A stretch of 64,000 nt of DNA from Planctomycetota bacterium (GTDB lineage: Bacteria; Planctomycetota; Planctomycetia; Planctomycetales; Planctomycetaceae). The translations under genes and the position numbers were made by a program. Below, piece after piece: positions 1 through 9,706 of the stretch. The notes under the pieces are model-generated. The model searched no databases. It worked only from the letters and a program-made list of their open reading frames with translations, and was not told the DNA's origin. The stretch is from positions 17,186 to 81,185 of the forward strand of contig JAQBVJ010000015.1 in the NCBI GenBank assembly GCA_027623235.1. The letters run 5' to 3'. The stretch's first letter is position 1; every line of letters begins with the position of its first letter.

Positions 1-2
1 GT

Positions 3-185
3 CGAGTCATCGGGGCAACGAACTCGAAGGGCGAACGTCCCGCCGCTGATCCAGTTGGCCCGGAAGACCTCTCCGCCACGATGTACAGCCTGCTGGGCAT
101 CGACGGCAAGGATGAGTTCTACACCCCGGAAGGCCGACCGGTAAAAATCGTCAACGATGGCCGGGTGCTGACCGAGTTGCTGTAA
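3..185 (+). CDS. DUF1501 protein, C-terminal end (gene cut by window edge)
   Basis: The reading frame is open from the window edge and ends in TAA at 183-185. It encodes the last 60 residues, beginning RVIGATNSKGERP and ending GRVLTELL. The run of GATNSKGE, then a segment on a 'type of system' domain (LSATMYSLLGID), then RPVKIVNDG, is the usual tail of planctomycete DUF1501 proteins, which are secreted, Tat-dependent, sulfatase-like proteins of unknown function. Such genes normally follow a DUF1549/DUF1553 gene, which would lie to the left of the window. No start can be judged. The gene converges on the DUF1559 gene, with a GTAG repeat between them. Confidence 0.75.
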   Translation, partial: RVIGATNSKGERPAADPVGPEDLSATMYSLLGIDGKDEFYTPEGRPVKIVNDGRVLTELL

Positions 186-209
186 CGGGCGCAGGATCTG
201 AACCGTCCC

Positions 210-245
210 GTAGGACGGACGCCCCTTCGCCAAACGTTGCCCTAC
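210..245. repeat. GTAG-type inverted repeat between convergent genes
   Basis: The segment reads GTAGGACGGACGCCCC on the left and TTGCCCTAC on the right, so it is bounded by GTAG and its complement CTAC. The left arm matches the GTAGGACGGACGCCCACG repeat at 11278. The TAG at 242-244, read on the minus strand, is the stop codon of the DUF1559 gene. The hairpin is poorer than in the other copies, so this may be a decayed pair. Confidence 0.55.
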
Positions 246-2875
246 GGGCTCTGCTGTTGCAGTGGCTTTGTCGACGGGGCATCGCGACGCGAACGAGCCG
301 GGACCGCCTCTTGAACGTCCTCCACTTCCTGCGGAACCGCGTCAAGAACGTCAAAACCTCGGATCACGCGGACCCGCTGTGTTGCGGCACCTCCCCGGAA
401 CTGGTTGAAGTCAACCGGCTGGCCGTCGTTTCGCAGGACGAGTCGCACCAGCGTCTGAGCATCGATTGTCGACGGAATAAATTGCACCGCTCCGTCACAG
501 AAGACCGTGAGGAAGCCGGCGGTCCGCAGGCCACCGAGTCCCGTGTGAGGCTTCTTCTCGTCGAACTCAAGATCATCCGGCTTCGTCCAGATGACCGCGT
601 GATCGTCATCCGCTTCGACGGCCATGATCGTATTGCTCGTGCCGTCGGTAATGTCACGAAGCCGGGTCCCGTCTTCGCTGTGAAAGATTCCGTTCTTGTG
701 TCGCAGGCCGATGTAGTTCGTTTTCCCCTCGCCCGCTTTGCTTCCCGGAGCCAGCAGCGATTTCGGCATGCGCGGGATGAGAGCCTTGTTGTGCGGACTG
801 TCCCACGGCTCGTCCATATGGAATTCCTGGAACAGGGGCGCTTCTTCGAGAAACGGCAACAACTGCACACGCCAGCTCAGCAAAGGCTTTCCATCGCCAT
901 CTTTGGTCGATGCTGCCGGAAAACGATTATGGACATCGTGGAAGTTGTGCATGGCGAGGCCGATCTGCTTCAGATTGTTCGTCGCCATGTTTCGCTGGGC
1001 ACGTTTCGGCGAGAGAACATCAAGCAGTCCCGGCGAACTCGGCTGCCCGAAACGGGTCATCCGGGAGTTGGAGACACCGGCCACAAAGAACGCCGGCAGC
1101 AGCGTGCTCCCGACGCCAACACTGATCGGCAGAGTCCGCGTCGACACAACTTCAATTCCGTCGTCATGGCTCGTCACGGTTGTCATGGCTGGCTGAAGGT
1201 GCCGGGCGATTGACTCACCATCGGGCATGACAGAAATGTTGATGTCGACCCCCTCGCGCTGCAGTTCGGAAAACAGCACGTTGGCTCCCATCAGGACCAG
1301 CGGGTACGTCGTGCGGCAGACCTTCGCCGAGTCGATATGCACCAGCTTTGTCGGAGGAACATCTGCCTTCAGAGCCTGCTGAATGTGAGGCAGCGAAGAA
1401 AGATTGTCCGTCCCCGGCTTCCGGTTAAGAAATGCGGCGACTCCCTGAGGAAACAGCGAAACCACCAGGTGTGTGTCAGTGATGCACCACGCGGGCGCAA
1501 ATGGAATTTCCTCACCGATGGAATTCATGAAGTGAATGCTGTGGCCACCGACGGTCATTGTCCGCAGGCCAACCGTCCGGGGACGGCGTCCCTGCCTGGC
1601 CATCATCTGCTGCTCAAAAATGCGGGCGCTCTTCACAATTGTCTGCGAGACTGCGCGGAGGCGGGCCGGGTTTTTCACGCTGACAACGCCGGTCCAGTTT
1701 GTGAACAACGGGCCTCCTTCACTCGGCGACTGATAGATGTTCCACGTATCACCCAGTGAACCGATCAGGTCGTTCTCAATGCTGAACCCGATTTCTTCCG
1801 AAATGCCGGCGAGCTCCTGCCTCCTACGCCCCGCCGATCGAGGCTCGATCGTGTCGATCAGAGAAAGAAACTGCTCAAAGAGTTTCGAAGCATCCACCTT
1901 TGCCGCCAGAGCGATCGTCGCGTCAGCCGGAACAACCTCCAGGTCGGCCGCCTGAATCGGTTCGGCACCGAGCATCGCAAACAACCCGGTCGGCTTCCCA
2001 TCGATGTGCAGCCACGTTCGACTTGCGATGCCGGATTCCGTCATCCCGGTCACGTTGACGACGGATTCCAGATTGGACAGGCCGAGCGACTTGACCATGT
2101 TGCCGGTTTCGGGGCCAGCCATCATGAAGAAAGGGGCCGCCGCCGCGAGGATCTCTTTTGTGTTGATAAAGGTCACCGACGCCACCCGGTCCATCGGCAA
2201 CCGGTCGCGAATTCTTGCGAGCCAGTTGGGAACGACCTTGCCCGACATTCGCTCCTGAATTTCCGCGATCGTGCCTTCGCTGACTCCAAGAATGAAGTAG
2301 CCGTTATCGATCGTCCATTGAATCGTCGGAACGCCCGGCGGCGTATCCAGAGTCCGCACGCCATTCACCGACCGCGGCACAGGCTGCTCGGTTAAGATCT
2401 CCAGAACCGCCATCAGGTCCTTTTCAAACGCTCCGGCTTCGTCGCCCAGATTGACCACAATGCCGACGGGAACCGTCGTCGCGGTTGGACCAGCATTGAA
2501 CTTGCCGGCGAAGACCGCTGTCGGATTCACCGCGATCTGCATTAGCATTCGCGGCGTGATCTCCGCAACCTTGCGAGCCTTCTCGCCCTCGCCGGCTCCC
2601 TGCTGCAGAGCCGCGTTCAGGCGATCGGTCACTTCTTTGATGAAACGCCGAACTTCCGGTTCAGCCAGCAGCCGCTCGGTGTGATTCGGGCTGTCTGGCG
2701 ACGCATCGGCCATCCCGCTCCAGGACAGGTAGAAGAGGCATTCTTCCGGAGCCACTCGGGCCATCGCCGGATCAGGCTCAGCCGGCGGAATTCCCAGTGG
2801 AAGGCCGGACAGACCGCCGGCAATCAGCATCGTGCCGAACATCGAGAGGAAGGAAAGCGAAAATCCAGTTGCCAT
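242..2875 (-). CDS. Membrane-anchored protein with C-terminal DUF1559 domain
   Basis: This 877-residue protein starts with a hydrophobic segment (residues 1-30, [20 protein letters not shown]) that would act as a signal or anchor. About 600 residues of extracytoplasmic sequence follow that I do not recognise. The C-terminal part (about 620-825) is a DUF1559 domain: [21 protein letters not shown], the [11 protein letters not shown] motif and the late FCDGAVQFI motif. Most DUF1559 proteins are pseudopilin-like with the domain right after the N-terminal helix. Here it sits at the end of a large extra module. The ATG at 2873-2875 is preceded by GAGG at a suitable distance. The stop TAG lies inside a GTAG repeat. 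The function is unknown; an envelope location is inferred. Confidence 0.8.
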   Translation of the reverse strand: MATGFSLSFLSMFGTMLIAGGLSGLPLGIPPAEPDPAMARVAPEECLFYLSWSGMADASPDSPNHTERLLAEPEVRRFIKEVTDRLNAALQQGAGEGEKARKVAEITPRMLMQIAVNPTAVFAGKFNAGPTATTVPVGIVVNLGDEAGAFEKDLMAVLEILTEQPVPRSVNGVRTLDTPPGVPTIQWTIDNGYFILGVSEGTIAEIQERMSGKVVPNWLARIRDRLPMDRVASVTFINTKEILAAAAPFFMMAGPETGNMVKSLGLSNLESVVNVTGMTESGIASRTWLHIDGKPTGLFAMLGAEPIQAADLEVVPADATIALAAKVDASKLFEQFLSLIDTIEPRSAGRRRQELAGISEEIGFSIENDLIGSLGDTWNIYQSPSEGGPLFTNWTGVVSVKNPARLRAVSQTIVKSARIFEQQMMARQGRRPRTVGLRTMTVGGHSIHFMNSIGEEIPFAPAWCITDTHLVVSLFPQGVAAFLNRKPGTDNLSSLPHIQQALKADVPPTKLVHIDSAKVCRTTYPLVLMGANVLFSELQREGVDINISVMPDGESIARHLQPAMTTVTSHDDGIEVVSTRTLPISVGVGSTLLPAFFVAGVSNSRMTRFGQPSSPGLLDVLSPKRAQRNMATNNLKQIGLAMHNFHDVHNRFPAASTKDGDGKPLLSWRVQLLPFLEEAPLFQEFHMDEPWDSPHNKALIPRMPKSLLAPGSKAGEGKTNYIGLRHKNGIFHSEDGTRLRDITDGTSNTIMAVEADDDHAVIWTKPDDLEFDEKKPHTGLGGLRTAGFLTVFCDGAVQFIPSTIDAQTLVRLVLRNDGQPVDFNQFRGGAATQRVRVIRGFDVLDAVPQEVEDVQEAVPARSRRDAPSTKPLQQQSP

Positions 2876-3031
2876 GAGTCAATCCTCGGTGCGAATCCAG
2901 TTGAGGGAACCTGGAAGGCCATTCTCCCGCAGCGATCAACGCTCGCGAGGGGGAGCCAGGCAGCAGATAAAAGAAACGGCGAACGCGAGGTTCACTCCCA
3001 TTCGCCGCGGCAATTCTAAATCAAACTCTAA

Positions 3032-4780
3032 TCAGCGAGCGGAAGCCACCTTCCGGGTTTTCTCCGCTTCCTGAGTCGGAGCGATCAGCGATTTCATGAA
3101 CGAGATCACCTGGAACCGCTCGGCGTCAGACAGAGCAAAGAACTTCTGAGTTGATGTCTGAGCTTCTCCGCCGTGCATCGCGATCGCCTGAGCCAGCGTC
3201 GCTGCCCGACCGTCATGCAGGTACGGGGCCGAGTCACGAACACCCCACAGCGGTGTCGTTCGCCATTCCTGTCGAGTCGCGCCCGTGAGCTTCTTCTGTT
3301 GATCGGGGTCGCCGGTCAGCAGCAGTTCGCCTTCCGGAGTCGAATCCGGAATGAACACGTCGTAGCTGCCGGTGTCGCCAAGTTCAGGCCCCATGTCATG
3401 CAGAAGCAGGTCGCTGAAAATTCCGGCGACTTCGCCAACTTTTTCAACATGGCAGTCCGCACAGCCAGCCTTCGCGAACAGAGCCTGCCCGCCGTGGATG
3501 TAGTTCCTGTCCGTGTCGTCACCGAACTTCCGCTGCGCCGGAGCAGGCAGACCTGCAATGTAGCCAATCAGTGCATTGCACTGATCCTGGTTCAGGTCCA
3601 GGCCGGCTGGTTTGTAATTCAGGTCCTGGGGAAGCCCGGCCTGCGGATGCTCCGGCACGTTGAGTCCGACTTCGACAGCACACGCCGTCAGAACGAAATC
3701 ACCGAGGCTCGACTTCTGAGCTTTCCAGCCGAAGCGGCCTGGCGAGCCGTCTTTCAGACGTGCGACGCGACCACTGATGAGCGGATTCTTCGACTGAGCT
3801 TCCTCCAGCGCGACCAGCGTCTCTTCCGAAATGGAGTCGATCAGGCCCGCTCCAAACAGTGCGGTCGTGTTTCGCTGCGACTTTGTGACAACAAAACTGC
3901 CCTGCCGCATTGACGTATTGTTACCTCTATTGGAACCGAACTGAACTTCCTGCTTCAGCTGATTCATCAGCAGGGCGCCGTTCGACGGATTTGATGCAAC
4001 CGCCTCTGTCCCCACCACGTCTGCACCATCCGACACAAACATCTGAACCTGAGTTGCCTGCTGAAATCCACCGAACTGCATTCCGCCAACCTGGCTTCGC
4101 CACGTCTGATAGCCACCATAGGTCGCGTCTTTGTGCAAAACGACGCTGTTAGCAAATGCGAATCCCGGATGCAGTTTCGCGAGCCGCTTGCGGTCCGCTT
4201 CCATCAGTTTCTTCTGAAGCTCAGCCTGTTTTTTACGCTGTTCAGCGGCTCGTTCTGCGCCAGCGAGCTGCTCTTTCGGATCGCCAGCAGGATCGGCCTG
4301 ATCCTCAGCAGCGGCATCGGCAGCCTGCTGCACCGGAACGTTGTCCAGTTGCCCAAAGACCGACTGAAACACGAGCCCCGGGAGAGTCGTCGGAACCCGC
4401 ACGGAATTTCCACCGCGTTGCTGCTGATTCACCGGTGCGTGAAACGCCGTCACGATGTCAACGTTTTTGCTCGCTGGGCCACCGCCACCGACTCCGCCCT
4501 GGTTGTGGCAGGCCACGCAGGAGCTGTCATTGAAGACCGGACCGAGCCCGTCACCGCCGTGCGATCTCGCGTCGCCGGGGATCCACTCGCGAGCAAAAAT
4601 CTCCGCCCCATCGATCGAGACGACTTTGGCCGCAGCAGCCTTCTGAGCCCGTTGTTCGACCGGCTCATCCGCCGCATTCGTCGCCAGCGCGAACACTCCT
4701 GCGCCGCCAAATGCCAGTGCCCCCCAGGCGGCAAGAGCTTTCACCTGTGATCTTTGCTGCGTGACTCGCGAACCACTCAT
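3032..4780 (-). CDS. Di-haem oxidoreductase (DUF1111 / DHOR family), secreted c-type cytochrome
   Basis: A 582-residue exported protein with an N-terminal hydrophobic segment (15-36). It has two c-type haem sites, C88-VA-C91-H92 and C440-AD-C443-H444. The tail motif APYLHDGRAATLAQAI and the segment TTPLWGVRDS are characteristic of the DUF1111 'di-haem oxidoreductase' family, distantly related to MauG and cytochrome c peroxidases. Residues 150-204 form an Ala/Glu/Gln/Lys-rich charged insertion, probably a helix or coiled coil, which makes the protein longer than the usual 450-500 residues. The ATG at 4778-4780 follows GGAG by eight bases. It stands alone; the substrate cannot be inferred. Confidence 0.85.
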   Translation of the reverse strand: MSGSRVTQQRSQVKALAAWGALAFGGAGVFALATNAADEPVEQRAQKAAAAKVVSIDGAEIFAREWIPGDARSHGGDGLGPVFNDSSCVACHNQGGVGGGGPASKNVDIVTAFHAPVNQQQRGGNSVRVPTTLPGLVFQSVFGQLDNVPVQQAADAAAEDQADPAGDPKEQLAGAERAAEQRKKQAELQKKLMEADRKRLAKLHPGFAFANSVVLHKDATYGGYQTWRSQVGGMQFGGFQQATQVQMFVSDGADVVGTEAVASNPSNGALLMNQLKQEVQFGSNRGNNTSMRQGSFVVTKSQRNTTALFGAGLIDSISEETLVALEEAQSKNPLISGRVARLKDGSPGRFGWKAQKSSLGDFVLTACAVEVGLNVPEHPQAGLPQDLNYKPAGLDLNQDQCNALIGYIAGLPAPAQRKFGDDTDRNYIHGGQALFAKAGCADCHVEKVGEVAGIFSDLLLHDMGPELGDTGSYDVFIPDSTPEGELLLTGDPDQQKKLTGATRQEWRTTPLWGVRDSAPYLHDGRAATLAQAIAMHGGEAQTSTQKFFALSDAERFQVISFMKSLIAPTQEAEKTRKVASAR

Positions 4781-5244
4781 TTTCCGTCTCCCCGTCAGGT
4801 CGTTTTGAGGCCCATAGAAGCCATCGTGAGCCTATGCTCGGCCGAGTGGCCACGCAACAGCATTCATTCCAGCAGTCGTCGCCGTTACGAAATATTTACA
4901 ACGAAGAAACTCGGCGAATCCTGGAGATTTCCGCAAATCGCGGAGCCGACCGCGCGATCGACACATCGCCGTCTGACGAAGAGGAGCGGTGCGGCCACGA
5001 GAGTTGTCTCTGAAAAATGACGGTTCCGAAACAATTGACCGTGCCAGGAAATCTGTTCGTTCCGGGAGTGCTGTTGACCTCGGAAGATCGGCCATGAACA
5101 AGAGCCTGAGTCCACCCGACCGCTGGCGGCACTCGTAGCGGAGTGGTAGCCTCAGACAGACCCGATGCGAATTGCTTTCTGAATTCGCCTTTCCCTGCCG
5201 CCGCTTTCCCCTGCCGCTTGCCCGCTCGACATGAGGAGTCACCG
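4781..5244. other. 464-bp divergent intergenic region
   Basis: This stretch separates the minus-strand di-haem oxidoreductase from the plus-strand hydrolase and must hold both promoters. I see no convincing coding frame; the short frames here are shadows or low-complexity. The only clear site is GAGGAG at 5233-5238, the ribosome binding site of the gene starting at 5245. No RNA gene or repeat of note was recognised. Confidence 0.4.
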
Positions 5245-6435
5245 ATGAAGACGCTCTCGCCCGCCATAACAGGACTGATTCTCGTTCTGGCTGCCTCGCC
5301 GCCAAACGCCCGGGCCTGGGAATCGAAGGATGAGAAGCCGACTCTTTGCGTCGGCAACTACCAGACCGAAGCAGAGGCCGTTCTTCAGCTCAAGCGCATG
5401 GCGGCAACCTATTCAAATCTGGAAGAGTGGAAAGCCCGAGCCGCGAAGATTCGCAGGCAAATCCTCGTCGGAGCAAAGCTCGACCCGTTGCCGGAGCGGA
5501 CGCCTCTCAACTCCATCGTTCGCAACAAACGCAGCTACAAGGGCTACACCGTTGAGGCGGCCGCGTTCGAAGCCCGACCGGGCTACCTCGTTTACGGCAA
5601 CCTGTACCGCCCGCTCGATCGAAAGGGACCTCACGCAGGAATCCTCTGCCCGCACGGCCACGCCCGCGGTCGGGACGGCGGTCGGCTTCGGTCGGAGCAG
5701 CAGCATCGCTGCGCCACGCTGGCCCGAATGGGAGCGGTTGTTTTTTCTTACGACATGGTCGGCTTCGGAGACTCCGAGCACTTTGGCTGGAACCACACGC
5801 ACCCGCAGGCTCTCACGCTGCAAACCTGGAGCAGTATTCGAGCCATCGATTTTCTGCAGTCGTTACCGGACGTCGATGACGATCGAATCGGAGTCACCGG
5901 CTGTTCTGGTGGAGGAACGCAGACGTTCCTGCTGACTGCGGTCGATGATCGAGTCAAAGTGGCCGTGCCGGTTGTGATGGTCTCTGCCCATTTCTTCGGC
6001 GGCTGCCACTGCGAAAGCGGCATGCCGATCCACAAGACGGCCCTGCTGGAAACCAACAATGTCGAGATTGCCGCACTTTGCGCCCCGCGACCGCTGAAAC
6101 TGATCTCTGTCGGCGGCGACTGGACGAAGAACACACCGAAGGTCGAGTACCCCTACATCCGGAACATTTTTTCGTACTACGACAAAGCCTCCCAGGTCGA
6201 GTACTCACACTTTCCCGACGAGGGCCACGGTTACCAGCTCTCAAAACGGCAGGCGATGTACCCGTTTATGGTCAAGCACCTGAAGCTGGACTCGGAGGGC
6301 GTGCTCGATACGAAGACCGGTGTCTACGACGAAACGGGCAACGTCATTGAAGAAGTCGACCTCATGCGGACTTTCGACAACGACAATCCGCTGCCGAAGC
6401 ACGCCCTCAAACCCGGCTCACTGATTCAATTCTGA
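5245..6435 (+). CDS. Secreted alpha/beta hydrolase, acetyl-xylan-esterase-like
   Basis: A 396-residue protein with a signal peptide (MKTLSPAITGLILVLAASPP, cleavage near ARAW). The hydrolase core includes ILCPHGHARGRDGG (oxyanion region, about 134-146), the nucleophile elbow GCSGGG with Ser221, and a C-terminal EGHGY that should supply the catalytic His. This arrangement matches the acetyl xylan esterase / abhydrolase_7 group common in planctomycetes, which probably deacetylate plant or algal polysaccharides. The frame is open further upstream to 5143. I chose the ATG at 5245 because GAGGAG lies six bases before it and a signal peptide follows directly. The last 16 bases of the gene are tandemly copied downstream (6420-6467). 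Confidence 0.8.
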   Translation: MKTLSPAITGLILVLAASPPNARAWESKDEKPTLCVGNYQTEAEAVLQLKRMAATYSNLEEWKARAAKIRRQILVGAKLDPLPERTPLNSIVRNKRSYKGYTVEAAAFEARPGYLVYGNLYRPLDRKGPHAGILCPHGHARGRDGGRLRSEQQHRCATLARMGAVVFSYDMVGFGDSEHFGWNHTHPQALTLQTWSSIRAIDFLQSLPDVDDDRIGVTGCSGGGTQTFLLTAVDDRVKVAVPVVMVSAHFFGGCHCESGMPIHKTALLETNNVEIAALCAPRPLKLISVGGDWTKNTPKVEYPYIRNIFSYYDKASQVEYSHFPDEGHGYQLSKRQAMYPFMVKHLKLDSEGVLDTKTGVYDETGNVIEEVDLMRTFDNDNPLPKHALKPGSLIQF

Positions 6436-6467
6436 GCTGATTCAATTCTGAGCTGATTCAATTCCGA
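6420..6467 (+). repeat. Three tandem 16-bp copies of the gene's 3' end
   Basis: The unit GCTGATTCAATTCTGA, which encodes the last residues LIQF and the stop, occurs at 6420-6435 (first base A), 6436-6451 and 6452-6467 (one mismatch, CCGA). The copies after the stop are non-coding. This looks like a local slippage or unequal-crossover duplication of the end of the hydrolase gene. Confidence 0.9.
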
Positions 6468-6506
6468 ACAGAGCGTTCGGCCGACAGTGGTTCCTCAGCG
6501 GGAATT

Positions 6507-7874
6507 TCACGACTCGTCTTCGCCACTGATGAATGACTCTTCGACGGACAGGCTGTGGTCGACGGCTGCCTCCGGGACCGGAATGTCTGCGTGCCCGGCA
6601 ACAGACTCGTCCCCAAGCAGCACTGAGAATGCCGTTCCATCGGAACCGGTCGACGTCAGCTCAATCGTGCCGGACGATCGTTCCAGTACCTGTCGGCAGA
6701 CGAACAGGCCGAGGCCGGTTCCTGTGGTTTTCGTCGTGAAGTACGGTTGAAAAATCTGGTCGACGTTTTCGCTGGCAATGCCGAGGCCGGTGTCGCGAAA
6801 AGTGATCCGAATCCGGCCGGATTCCAGGCAGGTCAAGATCTCGATCGTACCTCCTTCCGGCGTCGCATCCATCGCGTTGAGAATCAGGTTGAGGAAGACC
6901 TGCACAAGCTCGTCACGAACCACGCGAGTTGCCGGCAGCCCCGGTGCGTAACGCGTCCGGATCCGTTTTCCTTTTCGCCGTTTGTAGTACTTCGCAATGC
7001 TGAGTGCTTCTTCGACGATCTCATGCACATTGCACTGAGATTCCTGCGTCGTCGCCGGTCGGCTGAAATCAACGAGCTCCCGCAGTGTGCCTTGAATCCG
7101 CCGCAACTGGTCACCGATCAGGCTGTACCGCTCCTGAGTGTCCTCATCGGTCGACCGCCGACGGAGCAGCTGCACCAGTGAGCTGATCGCGGCGAGCGGG
7201 TTGCCCACCTCGTGAGCGATCCCGGCAGCCAGCAGGCCGAACGCCGCCTGTTTTTCGTGCTGAACGAGCATCGCCTGAGATTCGTGCAGCTCGCGGGTTC
7301 GTTCAGCAATGCGTTGTTCAAGCTGCTCGTTGACTTCGGCCAGACGGTTCCGGGCCACTTGAATCAAACCGGCCATCCGAGTGCTCGCCCACGTCACCCA
7401 CCCCATCGAGACGACCATGATAATCCACGGCAGCGACGTTGAAGTCGGCAGCACCAGCAGCAGCATCGAGTAGCTAACGGCGTGAAACAGCACCGTCGCG
7501 TAGGTGATCGCCGCGGCGTACCGCATCGCGCAGACGACCAGCGACAGGAAGTAGTAAAAGCGGAAGGCACTCTCCTGGCCCTCGTCGAAGTAACAGAGCA
7601 GTCCGATGAACACCGCTTCGAGCAGCGAGACGGCGAGCGGCCAGTCACTGAGAAACACCTTGCCGCGAAAGCTGAACACCGTGTCGACGGCCACGTAAAC
7701 GACGCCGAGCACAAGGATCATGTTCAGCAGTGTGACGTCGCGAACCGTTTCGGTTTCGCGAAGATTGACAAGCAGGAATCCGGCGGCGACACCAAACCAG
7801 CGGATCCGCAACGCGATCGCCTCAGCGGCGAGCTCGAAGCGCGTAGCGTCAACATTGCGGGATTCGCTTGTCAC
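6507..7874 (-). CDS. Membrane-bound sensor histidine kinase
   Basis: A 455-residue kinase. Residues about 25-165 hold five or six hydrophobic segments, then a coiled-coil linker (175-205). The dimerisation/phosphoacceptor helix contains AAGIAHEVGNPLAAI with His221. The catalytic domain shows the N box (LNLILNAMDATPEGG), the G1 box (RDTGLGI), the F box (FQPYFTTK) and the G2 box (GTGLGLFV). This resembles NtrB/ZraS-type kinases whose partners are often sigma-54 response regulators. The start is GTG (7872-7874), with GGA six bases before. No response regulator is adjacent, so the partner is unknown. The C-terminal tail after the ATPase domain is short and acidic. Confidence 0.9.
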   Translation of the reverse strand: MTSESRNVDATRFELAAEAIALRIRWFGVAAGFLLVNLRETETVRDVTLLNMILVLGVVYVAVDTVFSFRGKVFLSDWPLAVSLLEAVFIGLLCYFDEGQESAFRFYYFLSLVVCAMRYAAAITYATVLFHAVSYSMLLLVLPTSTSLPWIIMVVSMGWVTWASTRMAGLIQVARNRLAEVNEQLEQRIAERTRELHESQAMLVQHEKQAAFGLLAAGIAHEVGNPLAAISSLVQLLRRRSTDEDTQERYSLIGDQLRRIQGTLRELVDFSRPATTQESQCNVHEIVEEALSIAKYYKRRKGKRIRTRYAPGLPATRVVRDELVQVFLNLILNAMDATPEGGTIEILTCLESGRIRITFRDTGLGIASENVDQIFQPYFTTKTTGTGLGLFVCRQVLERSSGTIELTSTGSDGTAFSVLLGDESVAGHADIPVPEAAVDHSLSVEESFISGEDES

Positions 7875-8381
7875 GGATCGTCCAGACTCAGATCAGGCCC
7901 TGTCAGAAACCGCCCGGAATTGGTCTATCGAAAATTGAATCAAACCCGGCGAGACTGTGAGTTTTTCAACGTGGCAGGCACACTCCGTGTGCCGTCCGCC
8001 CGAACCTGCCCTCAACCCCGTATTTTCGGGGCATACGGCACACGGAGTGTGCCTGCTACTTTCAATTTTTCGAAAAACTCACCACCTCGGAGCATCGTCG
8101 CCCGATGCGACTTTGACCAGACGCGATTGACATGACAGGTGGAGTGAGCGTCCCAATGAATCTTCCCGTTCGCTCGTTACGCTGCGGTCTTCCGGGCTGA
8201 CTCGAACTTGTATCGACTCGGCGAGGGAATTTCACGGCTTGAGGAATCTCACACGGCGAATCAGACCATCCTTCGCCACACATCGGCTTTGCCGCACATC
8301 GGATCGCCCGATAGAGTGGCTCATCGGTGAACCGTCGCCGCCTCTCGTCCCGCCAGATCATGACTCAGAATGAGGTCTCCG
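7875..8381. other. 507-bp divergent intergenic region
   Basis: It holds the promoters of the histidine kinase (leftward) and the propeller gene (rightward), and the long inverted repeat at 7957-8081. Beyond that I see no coding frame with a plausible start and composition, and no RNA gene. GAGG at 8372-8375 is the ribosome binding site for the gene starting at 8382. Confidence 0.4.
7957..8081. repeat. Long inverted repeat of the GTAG/REP-pair type
   Basis: The left arm runs GTGAGTTTTTC (7957-7967) then GGCAGGCACACTCCGTGTGC (7973-7992). The right arm is GCACACGGAGTGTGCCTGC then TAC (to 8059) and GAAAAACTCAC (8071-8081). Each inner arm is itself a hairpin (GGCACACTCCGTGTGCC-like), so the element is a pair of palindromes facing each other. 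The right copy ends in CTAC; the left foot is degenerate (GTGGCAGG). A solitary relative, GTAGCACGACACTCCGTGTC, lies at 63902. Confidence 0.8.
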
Positions 8382-9704
8382 ATGCGACTTCCTGCTTCTG
8401 TGCTGCTGCTCTCCGCCGTTCTTCTGCCCTCAACAACTTCCGCAGAGGAACCGTTCTGGAATCAATTTCGAGGCCCCTATGCCAACGGCACGTCGAAGGC
8501 CGTCGGCGTGCCCGTCAAATTTCACGAGGGCTCAAAGGAGATTGCCTGGAAGGTGCCGGTTGAGGGTCGTGCCTGGGCGTCGCCCGTCGTGTGGGGCAAC
8601 CAGATCTGGCTGGCCAACGCTCCCGAGATTCAGAACCCGCCCGGAGCCACCAACGTGAACGCCAATCCGGGCCCGACGCCTGCGCTGGAGAAACCGCTGG
8701 TCCTGTCGGCCATCTGCCTCGATGTGGAGACCGGCAAGGTCCTGCACGACCTCGACCTGTTTGAGGTCTACCGACCGCAGTACACGCACCCGACCAACAG
8801 CCTTGCCTCGTGCACACCGTGGGTCGAGGAAGGCCGGCTCTACATTCACTTCGGCTCGTACGGCACCGCCTGTGTCGACACGAAAACCGGAAAAAAACTC
8901 TGGGAGCGGACCGACATCGAGTGCCACCACTGGCGAGGCCCCGGCTCGTCGGTCGTCGTTCACGGCGACCAGCTGTATCTCAACTTCGACGGCTACGACA
9001 AACAGTTCATCATCGCCCTCGACAAAAACACGGGAAAAACAGTCTGGAAGAGAGACCGCGACGTCGACTACGGCACGGACAATGGAGACCGCAAGAAAGC
9101 CTACGGAACGCCGAGCATTGTCACGGTCGGCGGGAGAGATCTCGTCGTCAGTCCGTTCGCCATGGCAACGATTGCCTACGCGGCAATCGACGGCAAGCCC
9201 GTCTGGACCGTCTACCACGGTGGCATGAACGCGGCCGCGCGGCCGATCGTCAGCGATCGACTCGTCTATATCAGTGCGGGATCCGGGCCGGATTCGCTGA
9301 TCGCTGTCGACCCGAACGGCGAAGGAGACATCACGAAGACTCACATCAAATTTCGACAGGCGAAAATGACTCCGAATCGAGGCTCGCAGATTCTAATCGG
9401 AGACCTCTACTTCATGGTCAATGACGAGGGCATCGCCACGTGCCTCGACGCGAAAAACATTCAGACTGTCATCTGGAAAGAACGGATCGAAGGAGCTCGC
9501 TGGTCCTCGCCGATTGCCGTTGGAGACAACGTTTACACGGTCGCCCAGGACGGAAAGATCACCGTCTTCAAAGCCGGTCGCGAATATGAAAATGTCGCGG
9601 AAAACCAGCTCGATGGGTTCTTCAATGCGTCGCCGGCCGTGGCTGGAAACTCGCTGATCATCCGCAGCCAGACACACGTTTATCGAATCGAGAAGAGCAA
9701 ATAA
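8382..9704 (+). CDS. Secreted PQQ-like beta-propeller protein
   Basis: This 440-residue protein has a signal peptide (MRLPASVLLLSAVLLPST, cleavage after TSA) and repeats of the PQQ/BamB propeller type. Blades contain the A-x-D-x-x-T-G-K-x-x-W pattern, for example DVETGKVLHDLD, DTKTGKKLWER, DKNTGKTVWKR and the opening FWNQFRGPYANG. Such proteins are very common in planctomycetes and are annotated as outer-membrane assembly factor BamB-like, but a true BamB role is not shown. An ATG also exists at 8370. I prefer 8382 because GAGG lies six bases ahead and the signal peptide begins there. The next gene starts three bases after the stop, so the two are probably co-translated. Confidence 0.85.
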   Translation: MRLPASVLLLSAVLLPSTTSAEEPFWNQFRGPYANGTSKAVGVPVKFHEGSKEIAWKVPVEGRAWASPVVWGNQIWLANAPEIQNPPGATNVNANPGPTPALEKPLVLSAICLDVETGKVLHDLDLFEVYRPQYTHPTNSLASCTPWVEEGRLYIHFGSYGTACVDTKTGKKLWERTDIECHHWRGPGSSVVVHGDQLYLNFDGYDKQFIIALDKNTGKTVWKRDRDVDYGTDNGDRKKAYGTPSIVTVGGRDLVVSPFAMATIAYAAIDGKPVWTVYHGGMNAAARPIVSDRLVYISAGSGPDSLIAVDPNGEGDITKTHIKFRQAKMTPNRGSQILIGDLYFMVNDEGIATCLDAKNIQTVIWKERIEGARWSSPIAVGDNVYTVAQDGKITVFKAGREYENVAENQLDGFFNASPAVAGNSLIIRSQTHVYRIEKSK

Positions 9705-9706
9705 CG

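Noticed and set aside
257..1213. 318-codon plus-strand frame over the DUF1559 gene
   Set aside because: It is antisense to a well-supported gene, with shadow-type composition and no signal or domain.
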